A program made the position numbers and the translations under genes. Positions 1-5,862 of a DNA stretch of 8,663 nt are shown in pieces. Within the stretch, counting starts at the first letter, position 1; every line of letters starts with the position of its first letter. Source of the DNA: Nitriliruptoraceae bacterium. GTDB lineage: Bacteria; Actinomycetota; Nitriliruptoria; Nitriliruptorales; Nitriliruptoraceae. The stretch spans positions 1 through 8,663 of the forward strand of contig PWEU01000235.1 of assembly GCA_003554005.1 (NCBI GenBank). Reading direction: 5' to 3'. The notes under the pieces were generated by a model, which saw nothing but the letters and a program-made list of their open reading frames with translations, made no database searches and was not told the DNA's origin.

Positions 1-968
1 AGGGCGAACAGCGTGAACACGAAGATGTTGCGGATCGAGCGCCAGAACATGACATCCTGGGCCCCGACCACCACGTTGCCGATGCTGAACCACTCGAAGT
101 AGCCGGGAGCGAGGGCGTCACTGGCCACCTGGCCGGCGGCGACGATCCCGACGTTGAGGGCCAGGATCTCCGCGTAGTTGCCGAGACCGACGAACTCCGG
201 ATCCCCGAAGGCGTCCCACTCGGTCAGCGAGACGAAGAGGCTGAAGATCAACGGGCCGGCGAAGAAGGCCGCGAAGCCGAGCAGGTTGGGGGAGGCGAAC
301 AGCAGGCCGTCGAGGGGGCGCGTCGTCTGGTTGGTGACCTCGAGCTCCTCGGCGATGTCGCCCTGGAAGGTGCGCCACGCGAGGTAACCGCTGACGGCTG
401 CCACGGCCACCAGGATCAGGCCCTCGGGGTCGGCGGTACGTGCCAGGAAGGTCGCGATCCCCGGCAGCAGTCCGACGGCCAGCAGCATCGCTCCTACGGC
501 GGCCCAGGCGGCGTAGCGCGCGATGCGACGCAGCTGCACGAGCGTGCCCTGCTGCTCTCCCCACCCGGTGACGACCCAGGCCAGGATCGCGATCAGCCCG
601 AAGGGCACCCCTCGGATGAAGGTTTCGCCCAGCGCGTCCAGGCCTCGGAACACGTCGTTGCGCTGGAACAGGACGAGGATCGTGCCGAGGAAAGTGAGGT
701 AGTCCGCGGCCAGGGACAGCGAGCGGCCGAAGGAACGACGCAGCGCGAGCCCCACCACCCCCCCGAGGTCGAGCAGCAGCACGATGCTGGCGGCCGCGAT
801 CGCCGCGATCCGCCCCGGTCCCTCGAGCGCCTCGCTGGTCAGCGCCCACCACAGTCCGACGGTGACGGCGACCGTGTGGGCGATACGCCACGCCAGCAGC
901 GCACGCAGCCAGGTCGCCGGTCCCAGCAGCCGAGGTAGTCCCAGCTGCGGCAGCGACAACGTCGTCAT
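1..968 (-). CDS. MalF-like sugar ABC transporter permease, N-terminally extended, 3' end cut by window edge
   Basis: This is an inner-membrane permease subunit of a carbohydrate (CUT1-type) ABC importer, expected to pair with the lipoprotein encoded just upstream. The frame is open from the ATG at 968 to the left edge (322 codons seen) and is strongly hydrophobic. Residues about 222-265 match the start of MalF-type permeases: a first helix (LLFASPNLLGFAAFFAGPL), then SLTEWDAFG and FVGLGNYAEIL, with the next helix starting near FWRSIRNIFVFTLFA (308-322). The conserved cytoplasmic EAA loop lies beyond the edge. Before this core are about 220 residues with hydrophobic segments near 28-46, 52-76, 87-101, 118-136, 151-175 and 182-198, which ordinary permeases of this type lack. 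The loop between the first two core helices is also long. A GGAGGG motif about 10 nt upstream supports this start. The family call is firm; the exact sugar is inferred from the neighbours. Confidence 0.9.
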   Translation of the reverse strand, partial: MTTLSLPQLGLPRLLGPATWLRALLAWRIAHTVAVTVGLWWALTSEALEGPGRIAAIAAASIVLLLDLGGVVGLALRRSFGRSLSLAADYLTFLGTILVLFQRNDVFRGLDALGETFIRGVPFGLIAILAWVVTGWGEQQGTLVQLRRIARYAAWAAVGAMLLAVGLLPGIATFLARTADPEGLILVAVAAVSGYLAWRTFQGDIAEELEVTNQTTRPLDGLLFASPNLLGFAAFFAGPLIFSLFVSLTEWDAFGDPEFVGLGNYAEILALNVGIVAAGQVASDALAPGYFEWFSIGNVVVGAQDVMFWRSIRNIFVFTLFA

Positions 969-1024
969 CCGCCTGTCTCCCTCCACCCGTGGCCCGCACG
1001 ATAGGTGCGCGGCGACCCGCTCTC

Positions 1025-1066
1025 GTCGGTCGGCAGCGGATCACGAAGGACCCGCTGCCGACCGAC
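1025..1066 (-). promoter_or_regulatory. Strong stem-loop between binding-protein and permease genes (15-bp stem)
   Basis: Arms 1025-1039 and 1052-1066 are perfectly complementary over 15 bp (GTCGGTCGGCAGCGG and its reverse complement) around a 12-nt loop. It lies in the transcribed gap after the binding-protein stop and about 56 nt before the permease start. The RNA after it continues GC-rich without a U-run, so it does not look like a normal intrinsic terminator. A likely role, by analogy with intergenic hairpins in maltose-type operons, is to protect the upstream transcript from 3' decay or to dampen read-through, giving more binding protein than permease. That role is inferred. Confidence 0.75.
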
Positions 1067-1070
1067 CAGA

Positions 1071-1104
1071 GGTGGGGTGGCGTCGCTCGCGGCGCCACCC
1101 CACC
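1071..1104 (-). promoter_or_regulatory. Second stem-loop directly after the binding-protein stop codon (12-bp stem)
   Basis: Arms 1071-1082 and 1093-1104 pair perfectly over 12 bp (GGTGGGGTGGCG and its reverse complement) with a 10-nt loop. In the mRNA it starts 7 nt after the binding-protein stop codon and is followed after only 4 nt by the 15-bp stem-loop, making a tandem pair. No U-tract follows. The arms differ in sequence from the neighbouring hairpin, so this is not a simple repeat. Confidence 0.75.
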
Positions 1105-1111
1105 GGCCACC

Positions 1112-2476
1112 TCAGTCGAAGGTGGCGTTCAGCTGCTCGTCGATGGTGGCCTGGAACTCCTCCAGCGTCAGGTCGCCGGCGATCACGGCCTCGATGGCCG
1201 GCGCCATGATCCCGTCGAAGGCGGGCCAGTCACCCTCCCAGAGCGGACCTTCGGGGACGGAGTTCTCCAGCCCGTCGATGAAGGCCTGGTTGTTCTCCGG
1301 CGGGGTGAAGGTCAGGAACTGGTCGATCGTGTCCGGGTCGTCGACCCGGGAGGGGATGTTGGCGCCGAGCTCGGCGATCTGCGCCTGCACGTCGCCGTCG
1401 GTCAGACGGGTCAGCAGTTCGAAGGCCTGCTCGGGGTGCTCGGTGTTGGCGTTGACGACGTAGGCGCCCCAGAAGGTCCAGTTGACCGCACCCTCCGGAC
1501 CGGCCGGGATGTTGACGACGTCCCAGTTGAAGTCGTTCTCCCGGTAGGCGGGGGTGGACCAGCGGCCGGTCAGCTGCATGCCGACCTGGCCCGCCTGGAA
1601 GGGTGGCTGGGAGTCCTCGCCGTAGGGCACGCCCAGGCCGTCCTGGTAGAGCCCGGACAGGTACTCGAGCCCGAGGACCGACTCGTCGCTGCCGACCCGG
1701 GACTCGGTGCGTGCCTCGTTGAAGAACCCGCCACCGGCGGAGTTCATCCAGATGCCCGGGTTCGCCCACCAGTTGTTCATCCCGAAGCCCTGGATGTCGC
1801 CACCCAGCGCGTCGACGGCCTCCGAGACCTCACGGAAGGTGTCCCAGTTCCACTCGCCAGCATCGTCCAGTTCCCGGGGGTCGGGTGCACCAGCCTCCGC
1901 GAGCAGGTCGAGGTTGAGGTAGAAGGCGAAGGTGGAGACGTCACGGGGCAGTCCCCACAGCGAGGGCCCCGAGGTCTGGGTCTCGGGGTCGTAGGTGAGC
2001 AGCTCCATGGGCCCCGGCGCGTACGCGGCGTCGCCGGCGTAGCTATCGCTCAACTCCGACAGCTCGCGCAGGTCCAGGATCAGCCCGCGGTTCGCGAAGT
2101 CCGCGATGTCGGTGCCGGGGATCCAGAACACGTCCGGAGCGGTGCCACCAGCGATCTCAGTGCGCAGCACGTCCTGGTACGCGGCGGTCTCGGTGCCGCC
2201 GGCCTCGTACTCGAGGTTCGCGCCGTCCCACTCGGCATCGATGGAATCGCTGACGCTCTGGTAGACGTCGATCTCCTGCTGGTTGTCGGGACGAGTCCGC
2301 CAGCGCAGGTCGACGGCCTCGCCGTCGTCTGCCACGTCGTCGTCCATCGCTTCATCTTCGGTCGGGTCCTCGGCGTCGACATCGGTGTCGGGCGCGTCAT
2401 CGGGCGCGTCCTCGCCGCAGGCGGCCAGCATGACCCCCAGCGCAGCGAGCGGCGCGATCCACCGCATCTTCCTCAT
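1112..2476 (-). CDS. Sugar ABC transporter substrate-binding lipoprotein
   Basis: This is a 454-residue extracellular solute-binding protein of the family 1 (CUT1 carbohydrate) type, which would capture an oligosaccharide and deliver it to the permease. The N-terminus has KMR basic residues, a hydrophobic stretch and the lipobox LAAC with the lipidated cysteine at residue 20. An extremely acidic linker follows (about 19 Asp/Glu in residues 21-56). The mature domain shows family features such as GGTAPDVFWIPGTDIADFA, LWGLPRDVSTFAFYLNLDLL, FQAGQVGMQLTGRWS and WTFWGAYVV. I chose the ATG at 2476 because the signal peptide begins there and GGAGAGAGGG lies just before it. An in-frame ATG at 2503 sits in the loop of a hairpin and would add nine unsuitable residues. 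The gene lies 44 nt after galT. The galactoside ligand is inferred from context, not from binding residues. Confidence 0.93.
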   Translation of the reverse strand: MRKMRWIAPLAALGVMLAACGEDAPDDAPDTDVDAEDPTEDEAMDDDVADDGEAVDLRWRTRPDNQQEIDVYQSVSDSIDAEWDGANLEYEAGGTETAAYQDVLRTEIAGGTAPDVFWIPGTDIADFANRGLILDLRELSELSDSYAGDAAYAPGPMELLTYDPETQTSGPSLWGLPRDVSTFAFYLNLDLLAEAGAPDPRELDDAGEWNWDTFREVSEAVDALGGDIQGFGMNNWWANPGIWMNSAGGGFFNEARTESRVGSDESVLGLEYLSGLYQDGLGVPYGEDSQPPFQAGQVGMQLTGRWSTPAYRENDFNWDVVNIPAGPEGAVNWTFWGAYVVNANTEHPEQAFELLTRLTDGDVQAQIAELGANIPSRVDDPDTIDQFLTFTPPENNQAFIDGLENSVPEGPLWEGDWPAFDGIMAPAIEAVIAGDLTLEEFQATIDEQLNATFD

Positions 2477-2490
2477 GGTTCCCTCTCTCC

Positions 2491-2512
2491 CGCGCCACGG
2501 CATCGTGGCGCG
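2491..2512 (-). promoter_or_regulatory. Stem-loop between galT stop and binding-protein ribosome binding site
   Basis: Arms 2491-2499 and 2504-2512 (CGCGCCACG and its reverse complement) form a perfect 9-bp stem with a 4-nt loop. In the mRNA it begins 8 nt after the galT stop codon and ends exactly where the purine-rich ribosome binding region (2481-2490) of the binding-protein gene begins. It could modulate translation or set a processing boundary between the two cistrons. No U-run follows, so termination is unlikely. Confidence 0.6.
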
Positions 2513-2520
2513 TCGTTGGT

Positions 2521-3684
2521 TCAGGTGTCGGTGACGCCGACCAGGCCCGGGACGGGCGCCACGTCGACGTCGGGTATGGGCCCCAGCTCGGCGCCCTCCG
2601 TGACCGTCGCGACCGCCGCGAGCTGTGCTGCGGAGGCCTCCGGCACGGTGTCGTTGATGAACAGCCCCGCCGCCGTCTCCCCCGTCGCCCGCACCTTCAG
2701 CTTGTTCGGGGCGCGGTTGGGGGGCAGGAACTCGAAGCTCAGGTGCCAGTCGTCCGCCGGACGTGCCGCCAGGTTGGCAGGCGCCTGCTGGCAGGCCATC
2801 AGGTAGGCGAGGGGCTCGTCGAAGAGCTGGTCGTAGATGCGCACGACCTCCCGCAGCGCTCCGGCCAGATCGCGGCGTTCGTCGGCGGTCAGGTCGGTGA
2901 GGCGGCGCACCCCGTGGCGTCGCGCTCGGACGTGGAGCTCGAAGGGCCAGTCCGGCGCGAAGGGCACCCCGACCGTGAAGCTCGCGTTGTCCCGGACCCG
3001 CCGCTCGGTCGCGGCCAGGTCACGCTCGACCACCTCGCAGCTCAGGCAGCTGCCATGGGTGTTGCGGTGCTGGACCAGCGCGTCCATCCGGATCTGCAGG
3101 TACACCGGCAGGCGGTCGAGGGCGTAGATCTGGCCGTGGGGGTGGGACAGGGTCGCGCCCACGTCCTCGCCCCGGTTCTCGAACACGAGCACGACCCGGT
3201 GCTCGGGCCCCTCCCACAGCTCGGCCGACCGGTCGGTCCATATGGCGATGACCCGGGCCAGCTCCTGTGCGGTGAGGGTGGCCAGTGAGCCCGTGTGGGT
3301 CGGGGTGTAGAGCACGACCTCGCAGCGACCGCGTGATGGCGCGGTGGGCCCATCCAGCTGCGGCGGCGTGGGCGGCTCGGCCAGCAGCGTCGGGAAGCGG
3401 TTCTCGAACACCGCCGCCTCGTAGGGGAACGGGAGCTCCGGGCCGCCGACGCACAAGGGGCAGGCCGGCGCTGCAGTCGCCCCGATCGGTGCCGACTGCG
3501 GCCGGGTGTTGCGGGCGGGGGAGATCGCGACCCACTGGTCGTTGAGCGCATCGTGACGCAGATGGAGGGCGGGCCACGCACCCCCGGGAGCATCCTGGGG
3601 CAGGGGAGCTCCGGCGTAGTCGCCGTAGACGAACAGCCGGCGTCCGTCCCCGTGCCGTAGCTCCCGACGCTCCAGTGTGTCCAT
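2521..3684 (-). CDS. galT: Galactose-1-phosphate uridylyltransferase
   Basis: GalT transfers UMP from UDP-glucose to galactose 1-phosphate, giving UDP-galactose and glucose 1-phosphate, in the cytoplasmic Leloir pathway. The 387-residue protein carries the signature SHPHGQIYA (180-188), with His183 as the expected uridylylated nucleophile. Compared by eye with E. coli GalT, the zinc ligands are present as Cys75 and Cys78 (CPLC), His130 (TPTHTGSL) and His181. FENRFPTL (93-100) and the C-terminal WHLSFEFLPP block (313-322) are also family features. Ligands of the second, structural metal site in E. coli appear replaced (Gln299, Ser316, Glu318). A further CxxC (213-216) is present. The protein is somewhat longer than the E. 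coli enzyme at both ends. There is no clear ribosome binding site; the start lies 7 nt after a -10-like box, so it may be translated from a leaderless mRNA. Confidence 0.95.
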   Translation of the reverse strand: MDTLERRELRHGDGRRLFVYGDYAGAPLPQDAPGGAWPALHLRHDALNDQWVAISPARNTRPQSAPIGATAAPACPLCVGGPELPFPYEAAVFENRFPTLLAEPPTPPQLDGPTAPSRGRCEVVLYTPTHTGSLATLTAQELARVIAIWTDRSAELWEGPEHRVVLVFENRGEDVGATLSHPHGQIYALDRLPVYLQIRMDALVQHRNTHGSCLSCEVVERDLAATERRVRDNASFTVGVPFAPDWPFELHVRARRHGVRRLTDLTADERRDLAGALREVVRIYDQLFDEPLAYLMACQQAPANLAARPADDWHLSFEFLPPNRAPNKLKVRATGETAAGLFINDTVPEASAAQLAAVATVTEGAELGPIPDVDVAPVPGLVGVTDT

Positions 3685-3713
3685 GCTTACGAAACTAACA
3701 CAGCTTTCGAAAG
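3685..3713 (-). promoter_or_regulatory. Putative operator at galT: palindrome plus 18-bp-spaced direct repeat
   Basis: Read on the minus strand, TTTCGAAAGC (3703-3712) recurs as TTTCGTAAGC (3685-3694), 9 of 10 bases identical with an 18-bp period. The first copy is part of the perfect palindrome CTTTCGAAAG (3704-3713). One copy falls in the spacer of the proposed galT promoter; the other overlaps its -10 box and runs to the start codon, a good place for a repressor. DeoR-family proteins often bind repeated short elements, so the DeoR-type regulator of this locus is a candidate ligand; a LacI-type protein is an alternative. Binding is inferred. Confidence 0.45.
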
Positions 3714-3721
3714 GTTCTCAA
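3692..3721 (-). promoter_or_regulatory. Putative galT promoter giving a leaderless transcript
   Basis: On the minus strand, TTGAGA (3716-3721) is a -35-like hexamer and TAGTTT (3692-3697) a TANNNT -10 box, with an 18-nt spacer. Only 7 nt separate the -10 box from the galT ATG, so the expected first transcribed base is at or next to the start codon. The local sequence is clearly more AT-rich than its surroundings, and galT lacks a ribosome binding site, which fits the leaderless arrangement common in actinobacteria. It would make galT, the binding protein and the permease a separately controlled unit. Confidence 0.5.
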
Positions 3722-3722
3722 C

Positions 3723-3732
3723 TAGCGCGCTA
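3723..3732. promoter_or_regulatory. Perfect palindrome abutting the galT -35 box
   Basis: TAGCGCGCTA is a perfect 10-bp palindrome one base upstream of the proposed -35 hexamer. Its centre is 19 bp from the centre of the CTTTCGAAAG palindrome. It may be a protein-binding site, but short palindromes are easy to find in GC-rich DNA and no matching second copy was seen in the window. Confidence 0.3.
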
Positions 3733-3737
3733 ATACC

Positions 3738-3757
3738 GCGCAAACGAAGGTTCGCGC
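3738..3757 (-). promoter_or_regulatory. Stem-loop in the gap between the GH42 gene and galT
   Basis: The minus-strand RNA can fold GCGCGAAC against GUUUGCGC (8 bp with one G-U pair) around a CUUC loop. It lies about 95 nt after the GH42 stop codon and upstream of the galT promoter. No U-run follows, so it is at best a weak terminator or processing signal for the upstream transcript. The same 167-nt gap also holds two short palindromes, CTTCGAAG (3774-3781) and GCACATGTGC (3792-3801), of unknown meaning. Confidence 0.35.
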
Positions 3758-3851
3758 AACGCACTCCCGAAGACTTCGAAGACCGCAGCGCGCACATGTG
3801 CTGACCCGAGAGCCACGTCGGAGACCTGGTCAGGTGCCCTCAGGTGTGGGC

Positions 3852-5768
3852 TCAGTCGCGGTCCGACACGCCCCCGAGCCCGCCGATCGTGCGCGCGCGG
3901 TGATCGAGCGTGACGTGCCGGCCACCTCGCTCGAAGACCTCCAGGTGATCGGGGCGCGGCCGGCGGCGCAGCAGCAGCCCGAGCGTCCGGGCCCACGCGT
4001 CGGTCGACGCTGCACCGAGGTGGACGAGGCCGCCGCGCCGCACCACGACCGGCGCTCCATCCAGTGGGCCGCCTCGGGCACGTCCCAGCACCGTTGCGTC
4101 GTCGGCGACGTCGGCCAGCGTCTCGATCCAGCCACCGACCGGCAGCGGTTCCCGGGGGTCGTCCAGCACCAGCTGGCTGGGGCCTGAGGTCTCCCGCGGC
4201 CAGCCGGCTGGGCTCCCTGCGTGCTCGACCCGCGCCCCCAGCCGGGTCGACAGTCCGCCCGGTACGGGCTCGTCGACCCAGACCGCGTGCTCGTCGCGCA
4301 CCAGGCTCCGCGGTCCGAGGACCACCAGGGCTCCCACCGCCAGCGCGGCCTCGAGCCGAGCGACCCGGTCGGGTGTCACGGTGTGCAGCGCCGGCGCGAG
4401 CACCACCTCGTAGCCGGTGAGGTCGGCGTCCGCTGGGACCACGTCGACGTCGAGTCCGAGCCTGCGGGCTGCGGCGTGAGCAGCGGTCACCAGCATCCGA
4501 TGGCTGGCATCCGGGACCTGGGGGATCACCTCCAGCATCCACGCGTCGAGGTGGTCGTGGACCAACGCCACCCGGGCGGGTGGCCGTGGGAGCAGGTGTG
4601 GCGACAGCGAGACCACCCGCCCGTACTCCCGGATGAACCTCGCCGCCTCGTCCCAGCCCGGTGCGCGGGTGCCGTCGTGCCGCAGTAGTGCCGCGTGGTG
4701 CTGCTCCTGGCCGGCCCGCGCCGCCCGCCACCGGAACCAGAGCAAGGCCTCCACCCCGTGCATCGCGGCCTGCCAGCACCATAGCCGGACCTGACCGGTC
4801 GGCACGGCCGGGTTGTCCCCGGTCCAGTTCACCGGCCCCGGTTGCTGTTCGACGATCCACGCGCGACCACCGAGTGCCTCAGGCCCCTGCCCGTGGGCCA
4901 GCGCCGAGCCTCGCGCCAGGTCGAGGACGAAGGCCACGTCGTCGGCGTTGCCGAGCCCGTGGGGATAGATGTCCACCGACCCGAGACCGGTCGGGCGGGC
5001 CACCTGTCGTGGATCGATGTCGATGTCGCCGAGGTAGAGGTTGGTGAACACCTCCCGGCCGGGGCTGCCCGCGGTCACGATCGCTCGCTGCTCGGCCAGT
5101 GCCTCGGCAGCCTGCTCGGCGGAGAAGGCGAGGTGGGCGACCAGCAGGGAAGGGTTGTGATCGGTGACGGTCGGGACCGGGAGTTCCACCGCGTCGAAGT
5201 CGGGGTAGGTCATGGACCAAAAGACGGAGCCCCAGGCCTCGTTCAGCGCCTCGATCGACCCACCGAAGCGGCGGGACAGCCAGGTGCGGAACGCCGCCTG
5301 GCTCTCCTCGCTCCAGCACCGCGCGGAGTCGTGGTTGCCGGGCTCGTTGTCGATCTGCCAGGCGGCGATCGCCGGGTGCTGCCCGTAGCGCTCGACCAGC
5401 ACCGACACGATCCGGGCGGCTTCTTCGCGGTAGGCCCGCGAGGACGTGGAGGTGTGCCGGCGTGAGCCGTAGGCGCGGCGCCGACCGTCCGGCCCGACGG
5501 ACAGGATCTCCGGGCGCTCCCGGGCGAGCCACACCGGCGGGGTCGCCGTCGGCGTGCCCAGCACGATCTTCAGGCCGGCAGCGCAGAGGGTCTCGATCGC
5601 CTCGTCCAGCCAGCCGAAGTCGAAACGCCCTCGCGCCGGCTCGTACCGGCTCCAGGCGAACTCGCCGATCCGGACCAGCTCCAGACCCAGATCCACCATG
5701 GACGCGGCGTCGTCGACCCAGCGGTCACGGGGCCACTGTTCCGGGTAGTAGCAGACACCGAAACGCAT
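3852..5768 (-). CDS. GH42 family beta-galactosidase
   Basis: This is a 638-residue glycoside hydrolase family 42 enzyme that would remove terminal beta-linked galactose, probably from imported galacto-oligosaccharides or galactan fragments. It has no signal peptide, so it is cytoplasmic. It opens with the typical MRFGVCYYPEQWP and ELVRIGEFAWSRYEPARG of the TIM barrel (about 1-380). WQIDNEPGNHD places the acid/base Glu at residue 142, and WIVEQQPGPVNW places the nucleophile Glu at 307. A Rossmann-like trimerisation domain (about 395-585) and a short C-terminal beta domain follow. The cysteine cluster that binds zinc in some relatives is missing; only Cys151 remains in that stretch. I chose the ATG at 5768 because AGGAG sits 8 nt upstream and homology begins there. 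A longer open frame to 6023 overlaps the GH36 gene and is rejected. Confidence 0.95.
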   Translation of the reverse strand: MRFGVCYYPEQWPRDRWVDDAASMVDLGLELVRIGEFAWSRYEPARGRFDFGWLDEAIETLCAAGLKIVLGTPTATPPVWLARERPEILSVGPDGRRRAYGSRRHTSTSSRAYREEAARIVSVLVERYGQHPAIAAWQIDNEPGNHDSARCWSEESQAAFRTWLSRRFGGSIEALNEAWGSVFWSMTYPDFDAVELPVPTVTDHNPSLLVAHLAFSAEQAAEALAEQRAIVTAGSPGREVFTNLYLGDIDIDPRQVARPTGLGSVDIYPHGLGNADDVAFVLDLARGSALAHGQGPEALGGRAWIVEQQPGPVNWTGDNPAVPTGQVRLWCWQAAMHGVEALLWFRWRAARAGQEQHHAALLRHDGTRAPGWDEAARFIREYGRVVSLSPHLLPRPPARVALVHDHLDAWMLEVIPQVPDASHRMLVTAAHAAARRLGLDVDVVPADADLTGYEVVLAPALHTVTPDRVARLEAALAVGALVVLGPRSLVRDEHAVWVDEPVPGGLSTRLGARVEHAGSPAGWPRETSGPSQLVLDDPREPLPVGGWIETLADVADDATVLGRARGGPLDGAPVVVRRGGLVHLGAASTDAWARTLGLLLRRRPRPDHLEVFERGGRHVTLDHRARTIGGLGGVSDRD

Positions 5769-5776
5769 GGACGTAG

Positions 5777-5781
5777 CTCCT
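5777..5781 (-). promoter_or_regulatory. Ribosome binding site fixing the GH42 start
   Basis: AGGAG on the minus strand ends 8 nt before the ATG at 5768. It decides between this start and an upstream extension of the same frame that would run 85 codons into the preceding GH36 gene. Confidence 0.7.
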
Positions 5782-5834
5782 ATCGGGATGGCATGCGGCG
5801 GTGGGCTGCTGGGGCGGCGGGTCGCGGGTAGCGG

Positions 5835-5855
5835 GGCGCGGAGGCCTCGCGCGCC
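5835..5855 (-). promoter_or_regulatory. Short GC-rich stem-loop after the GH36 stop codon
   Basis: GGCGCG and CGCGCC can pair (6 bp) around a 9-nt loop, beginning 7 nt after the GH36 stop codon in the mRNA, the same distance as the first hairpin after the binding-protein gene. It is short and in very GC-rich sequence, so chance is a real possibility. No U-run follows. The rest of the 94-nt gap holds only the GH42 ribosome binding site. Confidence 0.3.
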
Positions 5856-5862
5856 GAGGGGG

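Noticed and set aside
1025..1104. Intrinsic transcription terminator
   Set aside because: The stems are strong, but no U-rich tract follows either one on the minus strand and the permease lies directly downstream with its own ribosome binding site.
118..1110. Minus-strand open frame of 330 codons over the permease region
   Set aside because: It is rich in Arg, Gly and Pro with no recognisable motif and begins inside the hairpins. The frame open from 968 to the left edge encodes a clear membrane permease instead.
2477..2503. Earlier ATG at 2503 for the binding protein
   Set aside because: It lies in a hairpin loop and adds nine residues before a normal lipoprotein signal peptide; the later ATG has the ribosome binding site.
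989..2806. Plus-strand open frame of 605 codons
   Set aside because: It is antisense to the binding-protein gene and part of galT, has no family motifs, and reflects the lack of stop codons in GC-rich DNA.
3730..4860. Minus-strand open frame of 376 codons inside the GH42 gene
   Set aside because: It is out of frame with GH42 and shows no motifs while GH42 homology is continuous.
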